35,957 bases of DNA. Origin: Gemmatimonadota bacterium (GTDB lineage: Bacteria; Gemmatimonadota; Gemmatimonadetes; Gemmatimonadales; GWC2-71-9). Every line of letters starts with the position of its first letter. Within the stretch, counting starts at the first letter, position 1. Under the pieces are notes generated by a model, which worked only from the letters and a program-made list of their open reading frames with translations, was not told the DNA's origin and did no database searches. Shown here one piece after another: positions 1 through 8,019 of this stretch. The position numbers and the translations under genes were made by a program. The DNA lies in NCBI GenBank assembly GCA_003220935.1, contig QHTT01000106.1, forward strand, positions 21,404 through 57,360. Direction: 5' to 3'.

Positions 1-1099
1 CTCGGCGTGGCTCATGGCGACCGCGAAACATCGCGCCCTCGACGTGCTGCGGCGCGAGCGCACGGTCCGCACCTTCGCACCGGAGCTGGGCCGGTTGCTC
101 GGGTCGGAAGAGGCCCTCCCGCCGGCCGTCGAGGAGCTGTTTGCGGCGCACGCCATCAAGGACGATCAGCTGCGCATGATGTTTTCCTGTTGCCATCCTC
201 GCCTGCCCGAGGCGGCGCAGGTCGCGCTCATGCTTCACATCCTGTGCGGCTTCAGCGTCGACGAGATTGCCGGCGCCTTCGTCAGCACGCACGCTGCGGT
301 CGAGAAGCGCCTCGTGCGCGCGAAGCGAACGCTCGCAGGTTCCGAGCGCTTGTTCGAGATCGCGGACGCCGCTGACTTCGCGGTCCGGCTTCCGGCCGTC
401 CACCGCGCGCTCTACCTGCTGTTCAACGAAGGCTACCACGGCGCCTCCGCCGAGGCCGCGGTGCGCGTTGAGCTGTGCCAGGAGGCGCTGCGTCTCGCGG
501 CACTGCTGTTCGAGCACCCCCTCGGGTCGACGCCGGCGACGTATGCGCTCGCCGCGATGATGTGTCTTCACGCGGCGCGCCTGCCGGCGCGGCTCGATGC
601 ATCGGGCAATTTGAGCACGCTCTCCGATCAGGATCGATCGCGCTGGGACCTCGGGTTGGTCGCCGAGGGGCAACGACTGCTCGACCTCTCAGCCACCGGC
701 CCCGAGCTGACCGCGTATCACGTCGAGGCCGCGATCGCGGCCGTTCACGCGGCGGCGCCCCGCGTCGCAGACACGAATTGGACGCAGATCGTTTCGCTCT
801 ACGACACGCTGATGACCATTGGTCCGTCCCCCGTGGTCGCGCTCAACCGCGCCATCGCCGTCGCCCAGCGCGAGGGCCCCGGGCGCGGGCTCGAGGAGAT
901 CGGTGCGATCGCCGACCGTGATCGTCTCGCCGCTTATCCATTCTACTACGCGGCGCTCGGTGAGCTGGAGCTGCGCCGCGGCAGGGGCGAGACCGCGCGC
1001 GAGCACTTCCGCGCAGCGCTCGCGCTGGCGCGCAACGCCGTGGAGCGGCGATTCCTCGAGCAGCGCATGGACGCGTGCCTCCGCCCTGCTATCGACTGA
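1..1099 (+). CDS. ECF sigma factor with C-terminal TPR-like domain (5' partial)
   Basis: RNA polymerase sigma factor of the large ECF type (DUF6596/ECF42-like). The frame is already open at base 2 and reads SAWLMATAKHRALDVLRR, the end of the sigma region 2 helix, so the true start lies upstream and the ATG at 14 is internal. The motif MMFSCCHPRL typical of this group is present. A region 4 helix-turn-helix follows around the segment GFSVDEIAGAF. The remaining roughly 250 residues are helical and TPR-like (LYDTLMTIGPSPVVALNRAIA), replacing an anti-sigma factor as the likely control element. In this family the usual partner is a small YCII/DUF1398-type protein encoded upstream, outside the window. 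The family is clear; the target promoters are unknown. Confidence 0.9.
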   Translation, partial: SAWLMATAKHRALDVLRRERTVRTFAPELGRLLGSEEALPPAVEELFAAHAIKDDQLRMMFSCCHPRLPEAAQVALMLHILCGFSVDEIAGAFVSTHAAVEKRLVRAKRTLAGSERLFEIADAADFAVRLPAVHRALYLLFNEGYHGASAEAAVRVELCQEALRLAALLFEHPLGSTPATYALAAMMCLHAARLPARLDASGNLSTLSDQDRSRWDLGLVAEGQRLLDLSATGPELTAYHVEAAIAAVHAAAPRVADTNWTQIVSLYDTLMTIGPSPVVALNRAIAVAQREGPGRGLEEIGAIADRDRLAAYPFYYAALGELELRRGRGETAREHFRAALALARNAVERRFLEQRMDACLRPAID

Positions 1100-1102
1100 A
1101 CC

Positions 1103-1621
1103 ATGCCAGCCACCTTCACCCGCTTCCCGAGCCCCCTCGGCGAGCTCATCCTGACGGCCTCGGACACTGCGCTCACCGGCGTCCACTTCCCGACGTCCCG
1201 CCACCTTCCGCCTCTGCACGGAGTGGAGCGGAGGACGGCGGGGGAGGACGACGGCGACGGCCCCGCCAGCGCGCTGCTCGCCCGGGCTCGGCACCAGCTG
1301 GACGAGTACTTCGCCCGCACCCGGACGACGTTCGACCTGCCGCTCGACCCGCCCGGCACGACCTTCCAACGTGTGGTGTGGGATCTGCTCCGCACCATCC
1401 CCTACGGCACCACCACGAGCTATGGCAAGCTGGCGCGCCGGCTGGGCGACCCCCGCGCCACCCGCGCCGTGGGCGCCGCCAACGGCAAGAACCCGATTCC
1501 GATCATCGTCCCCTGTCACCGCGTGGTCGGGGCGCGCGGCGAGCTGACCGGCTTCGGCGGCGGCCTGGATCGCAAACGCTGGCTGCTCGAGCACGAGGGG
1601 GCGCGGCTGATGCTACTCTAG
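1103..1621 (+). CDS. ogt: Methylated-DNA--protein-cysteine S-methyltransferase
   Basis: Suicide repair protein that moves the alkyl group from O6-alkylguanine in DNA to its own cysteine. The 172-residue length fits Ogt. The active-site motif is PCHRVVG with Cys138, preceded by the DNA-binding wing segment TTFQRVVWDLLRTIPYGTTTSYG and an Asn-rich hinge (AVGAANGKNP). The C-terminal GFGGGLDRKRWLLEHE is typical. It starts three bases after the sigma factor stop, so the two genes are probably co-transcribed. It has no Ada-type regulatory domain, so any induction would have to come from elsewhere. Confidence 0.95.
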   Translation: MPATFTRFPSPLGELILTASDTALTGVHFPTSRHLPPLHGVERRTAGEDDGDGPASALLARARHQLDEYFARTRTTFDLPLDPPGTTFQRVVWDLLRTIPYGTTTSYGKLARRLGDPRATRAVGAANGKNPIPIIVPCHRVVGARGELTGFGGGLDRKRWLLEHEGARLMLL

Positions 1622-1688
1622 GGAAGTCCTGCACAAGTCGCGCGAAGTCGGGGGTGGGGCGTCGCACGCGTTACTAGAGCTTCCCTAG
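1618..1688. repeat. Inverted repeat carrying both convergent stop codons
   Basis: CTAGGGAAG at 1618-1626 is the exact reverse complement of CTTCCCTAG at 1680-1688. The first copy contains the TAG stop of ogt and the second the TAG stop of the convergent methyltransferase gene. The 53 bases between hold a short direct repeat (AAGTCG twice) and no gene. It could form a long-loop bidirectional terminator, but there is no T-run. Confidence 0.4.
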
Positions 1689-2359
1689 GCCTTAAGCCGC
1701 AGCTCGAAGCCGATACCATCGGGCTCGAGCTGGCCGGTTCCGAACCGGCTCTGGGCCACCAGCTGCTCGAGGGCCTCTCGACTGTACGCACTCCGTAACA
1801 GCCCAAACCGAAAGATCAAGCGTGTGAGGAGTGCGTTGATCGGCGACAGCTGCATGCTGCGTACTCCCCGTGCGATCTCGTCCTGCGACGCGTCCTTCCG
1901 CAGGTCGTAGATCGACGCCTCGCCTCCCGGCGCCAGGACACGGTGGATTTCGTTGAGCGCGCCGAGCGGATCGCTGAAGTTCTTGAACGCGGCCGTGCAG
2001 ACCACGAAATCGAACGCTGCGTCGGGAAACGGCATCGCGGACGCATTGCCGTGACGGAAGTCGACTGTGACGCCGACCTTGCGAGCATTTTCCCGGGCAA
2101 TCCGGACGAATGACTCGCTGATGTCGAGCCCGGTGACGCGATACCGGCCGGTTTTTGCGAGCTCGATCGCCAGGAACCCCGGTCCGGGAGCGACTTCGAG
2201 CACGCGGCTACCCGGCGCCACCCGGTTCGCTACGGCTTGGGCAACCTTGGTGAACCGGCTCAGGTCCCGTGCGACGTTCTTCGTGTACCACGTGGCGATC
2301 GGGCCCTCCATCGGCAGACCTTTGTACGCTTTCTTGGTGGTCGTCCGAGTCGTCGTCAT
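1685..2359 (-). CDS. Class I SAM-dependent methyltransferase (UbiE/Methyltransf_11 type)
   Basis: 224-residue cytosolic methyltransferase. SAM-binding motif I is VLEVAPGPGFL at residues 53-63, followed by the acidic end of beta-2 (TGLDISESFV) and the motif CTAAFKNFSDPLGALNEIHRVLAPGGEA typical of the UbiE-like group. The substrate cannot be read from the sequence. ATG at 2359 is preceded by GGGGGAA at ribosome-binding distance. The gene is divergent from the MarR regulator at 2441 and their shared 81-base promoter region carries a palindromic operator, so it is probably the regulator's target and may modify or detoxify a small-molecule ligand (inference). Confidence 0.88.
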   Translation of the reverse strand: MTTTRTTTKKAYKGLPMEGPIATWYTKNVARDLSRFTKVAQAVANRVAPGSRVLEVAPGPGFLAIELAKTGRYRVTGLDISESFVRIARENARKVGVTVDFRHGNASAMPFPDAAFDFVVCTAAFKNFSDPLGALNEIHRVLAPGGEASIYDLRKDASQDEIARGVRSMQLSPINALLTRLIFRFGLLRSAYSREALEQLVAQSRFGTGQLEPDGIGFELRLKA

Positions 2360-2394
2360 GCGTTCCCCCGTTCTTGATCAATGGCTGACGCGAC

Positions 2395-2425
2395 ACTATA
2401 ATAGCTTGACGATTGACTATCTTAA
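2395..2425 (-). promoter_or_regulatory. Putative promoter of the methyltransferase gene
   Basis: On the minus strand TTAAGA (2425-2420) and TATTAT (2403-2398) are separated by 16 bases, giving a plausible sigma-70 promoter about 40 bases before the ATG. The -35 element lies inside the palindrome at 2418-2436, so a bound repressor would block it. Confidence 0.45.
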
Positions 2426-2436
2426 TAATTGAGATA
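2418..2436. promoter_or_regulatory. Palindromic operator of the MarR regulator
   Basis: TATCTTAA-TAA-TTGAGATA is a 19-base inverted repeat with 8-base arms and one mismatch, the size and AT-rich style of MarR-family operators. It ends five bases before the regulator's ATG at 2441 and covers the -35 of the divergent methyltransferase promoter, which fits autorepression together with target repression. Confidence 0.6.
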
Positions 2437-2440
2437 TCAT

Positions 2441-2929
2441 ATGGCAAGGGCTGCGAAGCAGGCCGGCAGGAAGGACGGCGAGCGCCGCAAGACGCTCATG
2501 GGACAGATGCAGTTCTTGGGACAGATGGCCAGCACCGAAACCGCCTTGTTCCACCAGGCAGCGGCAGCGAAGCTGGGTCTGGGCATCACGGACACGAAGA
2601 CGATTTCGGTGCTGCTACAGGAAGGTGCCATGACGGCCGGACAGCTCGGACGACGCCTGAGCCTCACGAGCGGCGCGGTGACGAATGTGATCGATCGGCT
2701 GGAGCGCCGCGGCATCGTGCAGCGGGCATCCGATGCCAAGGATCGTCGCAAGGTGATAGTCACCGTCAACGAGAACAAACTCGCCGCGGCCGATAAGGTA
2801 TATCGCTCGGTGGGGAAGGCGTTCGAGCGGTTACTGGCAACCTACGCTACCGCGGAGCTCGAGTTCCTGGTGCGGTACTTGCAAGCGTCGATCGAGCTGA
2901 CCAAACAGGAGATTGCGAAGTTGGCGTAG
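2441..2929 (+). CDS. MarR family transcriptional regulator
   Basis: 162-residue dimeric winged-helix regulator. The core MTAGQLGRRLSLTSGAVTNVIDRLERRGIVQRASDAKDRRKVIVTV holds the recognition helix and the wing, with the DRR signature of MarR wings. ATG 2441 is preferred over the in-frame TTG at 2429 because the TTG lies inside the operator palindrome. The basic N-terminus (MARAAKQAGRKDGERRK) is longer than usual. It faces the methyltransferase across the operator at 2418-2436 and probably represses both genes until a ligand binds (family knowledge plus position). Confidence 0.9.
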   Translation: MARAAKQAGRKDGERRKTLMGQMQFLGQMASTETALFHQAAAAKLGLGITDTKTISVLLQEGAMTAGQLGRRLSLTSGAVTNVIDRLERRGIVQRASDAKDRRKVIVTVNENKLAAADKVYRSVGKAFERLLATYATAELEFLVRYLQASIELTKQEIAKLA

Positions 2930-3005
2930 CTAGACCGCTTCTCCTCGATTGTGTAGCCGGGCCCCGGTCCGCCATCTTGCAAGCGGGGGCATAGGAGGGT
3001 CGGGC

Positions 3006-4082
3006 ATGGTTGTGCGCGGGCAGCACCGCACGATTGAGCGGCGTCTGCTACCACCCCGCCGCAGTGACATCGAGCGCCGCGTCGGCGAGCGTCGCTTGGA
3101 GCTCATCTCGCTCGAGGAGGAGCGGCGCGATCAGGCCGAGCGGCGCCAAGCTACGGATCGGCGCCAGCCCGCCGGCCGGCGCCAGGGGGGAGTCGCGCGC
3201 GGCGCCAAGCTCGTGGTGCTGGTGGTGAGCGACCACGACGACGAAGCACGGCGGGTGCGGGACCTCCTGGAGGGCGTCGCCCCGGATCGGTTCGGCGTGG
3301 CGGCGGCGGCGCCACAGGCGTCACTCGCCCGGCTGGCGCGGGGCGGAGTCGATGTCGTGCTGCTCGCTATGTCGCTCTCCGCCCGCCGCGGGTTCGCGAC
3401 CTTTACCGAGCTGCGTGCGCGCGCGCCCGACGTGCCGTTCCTGTTTCTCTCCGACTCGCAGGATGAGCGCCACGGGCTCGCAGCCGTGCGCGCCGGGGCA
3501 CAGGACTTCCTGGTGAAGGGCGACCTCGACGGTGAGCGTCTCGCCCGCGCGCTACGCCACGCGATCGAGCGCAACCGGCTCCATGCGGCGCTGCTCGACT
3601 TGGCACTCGTGGACGAGTTGACGGGCTTGTATAACCTGCGGGGCTTCCTCACGCTCGCGACCCGTGATCAGCAGGTGGCGCGGCGCGGCGATGAAACCCT
3701 ACTCGTGGCGTTCGCCGACCTGGACGATCTCAAGCGCGTGAACGACACCGCGGGGCACGCGGCGGGTGATCGCGCGCTCCGCGACACCGCCCTCGTCCTG
3801 CGACAAACGTTTCGCGACGCGGACCTCGTGGCTCGCATCGGCGGCGACGAATACGCGGTGCTGGTGCGCCACGCGGGGCCCGAGAGCGCCGGCGTCCTCG
3901 CCGATCGGCTGAGACGACAGGTGCGGGAGTTCAACCGCCGCGCGGCACGGCCCTATCAGCTCTCGATCAGCCTCGGCTTCGCGGCGCACAAGGCGAGTAC
4001 CCTCGACTCGGTCGCCGGCCTGCTCGAGCGGGCGGACCGTGCGTTATACCGGGACAAGCGGCGGAAGCAGGACGAGACATGA
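3006..4082 (+). CDS. Diguanylate cyclase with degenerate receiver domain
   Basis: Makes cyclic di-GMP from two GTP. ATG 3006 is chosen because AGGAGGG sits just upstream; an in-frame TTG at 2949 has no such signal. Of 358 residues, 1-62 are an Arg-rich segment with repeated ERR/DRR units. Residues 68-185 form a receiver-like domain with the acidic pocket (SDHDDE) and Lys171, but the phospho-acceptor position reads DVVLLA, with Ala121 instead of Asp. The GGDEF domain follows, with the intact active motif GGDEY at 279-283 and an inhibitory RxxD site at 270-273. It should therefore be an active, product-inhibited cyclase not switched by phosphorylation. A c-di-GMP riboswitch-like leader lies 4 kb downstream. 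Confidence 0.9.
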   Translation: MVVRGQHRTIERRLLPPRRSDIERRVGERRLELISLEEERRDQAERRQATDRRQPAGRRQGGVARGAKLVVLVVSDHDDEARRVRDLLEGVAPDRFGVAAAAPQASLARLARGGVDVVLLAMSLSARRGFATFTELRARAPDVPFLFLSDSQDERHGLAAVRAGAQDFLVKGDLDGERLARALRHAIERNRLHAALLDLALVDELTGLYNLRGFLTLATRDQQVARRGDETLLVAFADLDDLKRVNDTAGHAAGDRALRDTALVLRQTFRDADLVARIGGDEYAVLVRHAGPESAGVLADRLRRQVREFNRRAARPYQLSISLGFAAHKASTLDSVAGLLERADRALYRDKRRKQDET

Positions 4083-4094
4083 GGATCGCAAGGC

Positions 4095-5435
4095 TTAGAA
4101 GAAAAGCAACGTGATCACCACGAACAGCGGCAGAAGAATCCCGCCGCTGTAGGTCATGTAGCCGAAGAACGAGGGCATCTTGATGCCGTTCGCCTCGGCG
4201 ATGGCCTTGACCATGAAATTGGGCGCGTTCCCGATGTAGGTGTTCGCGCCCATGAACACCGCCCCTGTGGACACCGCCGCGAGCAGGCGCGCTGCCTCGG
4301 GATCGCGCGCCAGTGCGCCGACGAACGCGCCGTGCGCCGTGATGCCCTCGAGCCCGGCCGCGCTGGCGGCGAAGGCGAGATAGGTGGGGGCGTTGTCCAG
4401 CACGCTCGACAGCGCCCCTGTCGTCCAGAAGAACTCCCAAGGGTGGGTCACGCCGAACCGCATGCCCCACACGGTGCGCGCCCCCTGGCTCCAGCCGTTC
4501 AGGATCTCGAGCACCGGCGCCATCGTCACGAAGATCGCGGCGAACAAGACCGCCACTTCGACGATCGGGCCGAACGTAAACGCGTTGCGCTCGCGGTGCT
4601 CGCTCGACGTCGCACCGTAGGCGGTGAGCGCGAACGCGACGATGATCACCTCCTGCATCCCCGCGGCCCAGGGTCGGCCTCCCGCCGCGGCCCTTCCCGC
4701 GGCGATGATCGTCAGGAGCACGCCGCCGAGCGCCGCCACGGAGGCCGCGCCGTTCACCCGCAGTGGCTCGTGCACCATCACCTGCTCGAGCTGGGAGCCG
4801 GGCCGCTCCCGCTCCTCGCGGTCCAACGCCCACTGATCCCACACGTTGAAGATGACGAGCAGCGCGGCCGTCGCCGCGAGCCACTGCGGCCACAACCGCA
4901 GCGTCCACTCGAACGGCACCCCCTTCAGGAAGCCAAGCAGCAGGGGCGGGTCGCCGATGGGTGTGAGCAGCCCGCCGCAGTTCGCCACGAGGAAGATGAA
5001 GAAGACGACGATGTGCGCCGTCCGCCGCCGGCTCTTGTTGGCCCGCAGCACGGGCCGGATCAGCAGGACCGAGGCCCCGGTCGTCCCGAGGAGGTTCGCG
5101 AGCACGGCGCCCAGTCCGAGCATCCCCGTGTTCACGAGTGGTGTGCCCGAGAGCGACCCCTGGATGTGGATGCCGCCGGTGATCACGAACAGAGCACCGA
5201 TGACGATGATGAACCCGACGTACTCGTGAATCTTCTCTTCCAACACCGCCCGACCGGGCTCCCCTAACGCGATCCCCAGCTGCCACAGGACCGGGAGCGA
5301 AACCACGACCGCGATGACGGCCTTGTTGCGGTTCGGGTGCCACCAGCGCGGGGCGACGAGCGGCAGCACCGCGATCGCGGCGAGCAGCGCCACGAACGGC
5401 AGCGCGCTCGCGAGCGGGAGTTGGGCCCCGAGCAT
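4095..5435 (-). CDS. NhaD-type sodium/proton antiporter
   Basis: 446-residue integral membrane protein of the ion transporter superfamily (NhaD/ArsB/CitMHS), with about 11-12 hydrophobic segments. Recognisable NhaD-like stretches are GTTGASVLLIRPVLRAN, GGLLTPIGDPPLLLGFLKG, SVLDNAPTYL and ANTYIGNAPNFMVKA. It probably exchanges Na+ for H+ in the inner membrane, although the family also contains carboxylate and arsenite carriers. Its ATG shares one base with the TGA of the upstream metallo-hydrolase (TGATG), so translation is coupled. Its stop lies 12 bases from that of the convergent cyclase gene. Confidence 0.85.
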   Translation of the reverse strand: MLGAQLPLASALPFVALLAAIAVLPLVAPRWWHPNRNKAVIAVVVSLPVLWQLGIALGEPGRAVLEEKIHEYVGFIIVIGALFVITGGIHIQGSLSGTPLVNTGMLGLGAVLANLLGTTGASVLLIRPVLRANKSRRRTAHIVVFFIFLVANCGGLLTPIGDPPLLLGFLKGVPFEWTLRLWPQWLAATAALLVIFNVWDQWALDREERERPGSQLEQVMVHEPLRVNGAASVAALGGVLLTIIAAGRAAAGGRPWAAGMQEVIIVAFALTAYGATSSEHRERNAFTFGPIVEVAVLFAAIFVTMAPVLEILNGWSQGARTVWGMRFGVTHPWEFFWTTGALSSVLDNAPTYLAFAASAAGLEGITAHGAFVGALARDPEAARLLAAVSTGAVFMGANTYIGNAPNFMVKAIAEANGIKMPSFFGYMTYSGGILLPLFVVITLLFF

Positions 5436-7018
5436 CAGAGCATCTCCGGCACGCCTTCGCCGACCCGGACTACTCGCTTCCCCCAGCGTTTTTCAAACCA
5501 CTCCGGGTGCTCGGTATGCACCGGGAGCATGCGCTCCGCCCCAATGTCCTCGATCAAACCCTCCAACGCCGGCCCGTCGATGTGCCCGGAGGCGTGATAC
5601 GGCCCCTGCTCGGCACCCGGGAGCCCGCCCACCTTTCTGAGCCCGAAATGATCCAGCCAGTTGGTGAGCCGCTGGGCGTCGATCTCCTGCTCCTCGCTGT
5701 GCGCCTCGGAGCTCGAGTAGATGTACGTTCCGCCCTCCGGCTCGAGGTCGATCAGGTTGGTGATGTCCCAGTACGAGAGACACAGGATATACCCGCCCGG
5801 CTCGCGGCGAATGTCGGCTGCCCGCACGAAGTTGGCCGCGAAGCGCTGGCGCACCTCCTTCTCCCAGCTCTGTACCGTACCCTGCGGCTCGTCCAGAATC
5901 GCGAGCCCCTCGGAGGCCGGGTGCGGAATGTTGGGGTCGATCACGTTGAGATGCTCCAGCATGTACGCGTCCTTGGTCGTCACCACGAGCCGCCGGCCCC
6001 GCGCCGTCGCGATGTCGCGGAACGTCCGCAGTCGCTCGATGTTCCGCGCCGTGAAATCGGCGATCACCACACCGCCGGTCTGGCGCACTACCTCCTCCGC
6101 CGCCTGGTGGACATCCGGCTCGGTCACAGGATCGCTCTGGCCTACGCGCGTCCCCTCGATGATGAGCAGCGCCGGCTGCAACGCCGCGGCCGCTTTCACG
6201 AACTTCTCGGTTCGCTGCCGGGAGTGGCCGTGCATCCGGAGATCGCCGCTGTAGATCACCCACCCGATCGGCGTCTCGATCCCGAAGGCGGCTGCCCCCG
6301 GGATCGAGTGATCGACCCGCCAGAACCTCAGTCCGAGGTCACCCAGGCCGCGCTGATCCAGGAGCTCGAGCGGCGCCGACCGGATCGCGGTGCGCTCTCC
6401 CGGCACCCAGCCCCAGAAGCTCGCGAGTTGCTGGATGGCAGCCGCCGGATCGGTCACGTCAGTGCCGTCGGTGGCGATGAAATGCCGGCGCTGGGTGCGT
6501 GGGGCGCCGCGCAGCACCTCGAGCATATCTCCCTTCGCGGCACGGGGCACGAGGTAGTTGAACTCGCCGTCCACACCCGTCGGCTTGGGGTCCTGGAGAC
6601 ACTTCCCGATCAGCGCTGTGGTGAGCCCGGTGTAGACCGGAATGTCCTCGCGCAGGAAACCGATCGAGCCCACGTGGTCCACGTGCCCGTGGGAGAGCAG
6701 CACGCCGTCCACGCGGTCGACGGTGCGGTACTGCGGGTGGCTGCGATAGCGGGTCCAGAGCCCCGGGTCGTGGGCCGAGAGATCGTGGCGGTACAGGCCC
6801 TCGAGCGGTGGAATGAGGCCCATGCGGAGGTAGTCGCGCAGGCCGAGCGTCGCGCCGCGGGGCTGCACGAACTCCTCGAAGAACTTCCCGGTGAGCCCGA
6901 AGCGCATGCCGAAATCGAGCAGCCAGCGCCGCGCGGCCCATTCGAGCAAGATCCGGTTGCCACCGATCTCACCCGGAGCGCCGCCATAAACGGTGACGGA
7001 GAAGCCAGTGCGTGACAC
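5435..7018 (-). CDS. Beta-CASP metallo-beta-lactamase (RNase J-like) hydrolase
   Basis: 527-residue metallo-hydrolase related to RNase J/CPSF nucleases. It opens with an RNase J-like strand (TVYGGAPGEIGGNRILLEW). The metal-binding motif HGHVDH is at 110-115, a motif A-like acidic residue is in LLIIEGTRVG, motif B is HASGH at 475-479, and motif C is PVHTE at 499-503. These features place it in the beta-CASP group and point to RNA or DNA as substrate, but it is not a standard RNase J: the C-terminal domain is missing. The GTG start at 7018 has no clear Shine-Dalgarno; a perfect palindrome lies one base upstream. A diverged fragment of a paralogue lies at 8161-8249. The gene is coupled to the antiporter downstream. 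Confidence 0.85.
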   Translation of the reverse strand: MSRTGFSVTVYGGAPGEIGGNRILLEWAARRWLLDFGMRFGLTGKFFEEFVQPRGATLGLRDYLRMGLIPPLEGLYRHDLSAHDPGLWTRYRSHPQYRTVDRVDGVLLSHGHVDHVGSIGFLREDIPVYTGLTTALIGKCLQDPKPTGVDGEFNYLVPRAAKGDMLEVLRGAPRTQRRHFIATDGTDVTDPAAAIQQLASFWGWVPGERTAIRSAPLELLDQRGLGDLGLRFWRVDHSIPGAAAFGIETPIGWVIYSGDLRMHGHSRQRTEKFVKAAAALQPALLIIEGTRVGQSDPVTEPDVHQAAEEVVRQTGGVVIADFTARNIERLRTFRDIATARGRRLVVTTKDAYMLEHLNVIDPNIPHPASEGLAILDEPQGTVQSWEKEVRQRFAANFVRAADIRREPGGYILCLSYWDITNLIDLEPEGGTYIYSSSEAHSEEQEIDAQRLTNWLDHFGLRKVGGLPGAEQGPYHASGHIDGPALEGLIEDIGAERMLPVHTEHPEWFEKRWGKRVVRVGEGVPEML

Positions 7019-7019
7019 G

Positions 7020-7034
7020 GATGTACGCTACATC
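7020..7034. promoter_or_regulatory. Perfect palindrome at the beta-CASP gene start
   Basis: GATGTA-CGC-TACATC is a perfect inverted repeat with 6-base arms, one base upstream of the GTG start at 7018. It could be an operator or a translation-blocking hairpin. The remaining 7035-7164 holds a GC-rich hairpin (7102-7121) and no gene. Confidence 0.35.
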
Positions 7035-7101
7035 GGCGGGGCTGGATCGACCACACGCCGCTCATCTTCAACCTTGCTCTGGTGAGGCGCAGGCGGGGGC
7101 G

Positions 7102-7121
7102 GGGGAGCCACGTCGCTCCCC
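7102..7121 (-). terminator. Possible terminator hairpin after the lipoprotein gene
   Basis: GGGGAGC (7102-7108) and GCTCCCC (7115-7121) pair perfectly across a six-base loop, about 44 bases past the stop of the minus-strand lipoprotein gene. No T-run follows on either strand, so the call is weak. Confidence 0.3.
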
Positions 7122-7164
7122 TCGCCTCCACACTCGACTCACCTGGTCGTGGAGCCCAAGGTGG

Positions 7165-7968
7165 TCAGTGTCCGATCGGGTGTGTCTGGGGTAGCGCTTT
7201 TCCGATCGAGGTTGCGTCGGCCGAACACTCGGGGTGGCCGAACCCGCTGGCGCTCACGCCGTTCGTGAAATCGTAGATGATGTTGTCGTCCTTGCCGCCG
7301 TCCGCGACGCCCGCCGGCACGTGGTCGAGCTGGAGATTGTAGCGCACTTTCCAGGCGATGTTGTGATCGGCGCAGGAGGCGTCACCACTCACGCCGAGGC
7401 CGCCGACGAGCGTGCCGTCAGCATCGTACAGGGGCAGGCCGCCGCCGAACACATTGGTCCCCCCGATCCGCTTCCCCACCATGAAGTCCCCCAGCGTGCC
7501 GTAGAGGGCCGCGTTGCCGCCATACGCCACCTCATCGTTGGTCGGGTTGGCTTCCTGGAGCCCGAACAGCGTTCCGCCGGGCTGGGTGGCGGCATAGAGG
7601 TTGGCGGTCGAGAGGGCGAGATGCGGTAGGCTGAACGCGTTGGCGGTGTTTGCCTTCTGGGCCGCAATCACCCGGCTCCCCGGCCACTGGTCGGTGGCCG
7701 TGGCTCCCGTGAACACGACCGCGACAACGAGGCCGTTCCGATCCACGACCGCCGCCCACATGTCTAGGTCGAAGCCGCCGTTGTCTTCCCGCCGGGCGGC
7801 GACGAGGGCCGCCTTCAGCGGCTCGAAGCCGGCGACCCGGCTCAGGTTCGGATCGATGGTCGGCAGCCCGCTGACGTTATTGTCGCTGCATGCCACTACG
7901 GCGCCGAGCGCGGACGCGGCCATCCCGAGGCGCAGGGCTTTGGGAGAGGGGAGATGGAGACTGAGCAT
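7165..7968 (-). CDS. GlcG/HbpS-like heme-binding-family lipoprotein
   Basis: 267-residue predicted lipoprotein. ATG 7968 is chosen over upstream in-frame starts because GGAGGA precedes it and the protein then begins with a signal peptide ending in the lipobox VVAC (Cys27). The mature part matches the GlcG/HbpS (DUF336) fold: VVDRNGLVVAVVFTG near the start and the hallmark GGGLPLYDADGTLVGGLGVSGD, the loop that in HbpS-type proteins binds heme or a related ligand. It probably sits in the periplasm or at the outer membrane. A long leader with a GEMM-I-like element and a strong promoter at 8111-8139 suggest expression follows c-di-GMP levels. The ligand is not certain. Confidence 0.8.
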   Translation of the reverse strand: MLSLHLPSPKALRLGMAASALGAVVACSDNNVSGLPTIDPNLSRVAGFEPLKAALVAARREDNGGFDLDMWAAVVDRNGLVVAVVFTGATATDQWPGSRVIAAQKANTANAFSLPHLALSTANLYAATQPGGTLFGLQEANPTNDEVAYGGNAALYGTLGDFMVGKRIGGTNVFGGGLPLYDADGTLVGGLGVSGDASCADHNIAWKVRYNLQLDHVPAGVADGGKDDNIIYDFTNGVSASGFGHPECSADATSIGKALPQTHPIGH

Positions 7969-8019
7969 GGCGGAATCCTCCGGTGGTGGTGGTTTGACGT
8001 CTTCACGCGTTTCTGAAGC

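Noticed and set aside
1200-1260. Hairpin repeat inside ogt
   Set aside because: Some pairing exists, but the protein has normal family length and the segment lies in a variable loop.
5507-7015. 502-codon open frame on the plus strand
   Set aside because: Antisense to the beta-CASP gene, whose motifs are unambiguous.
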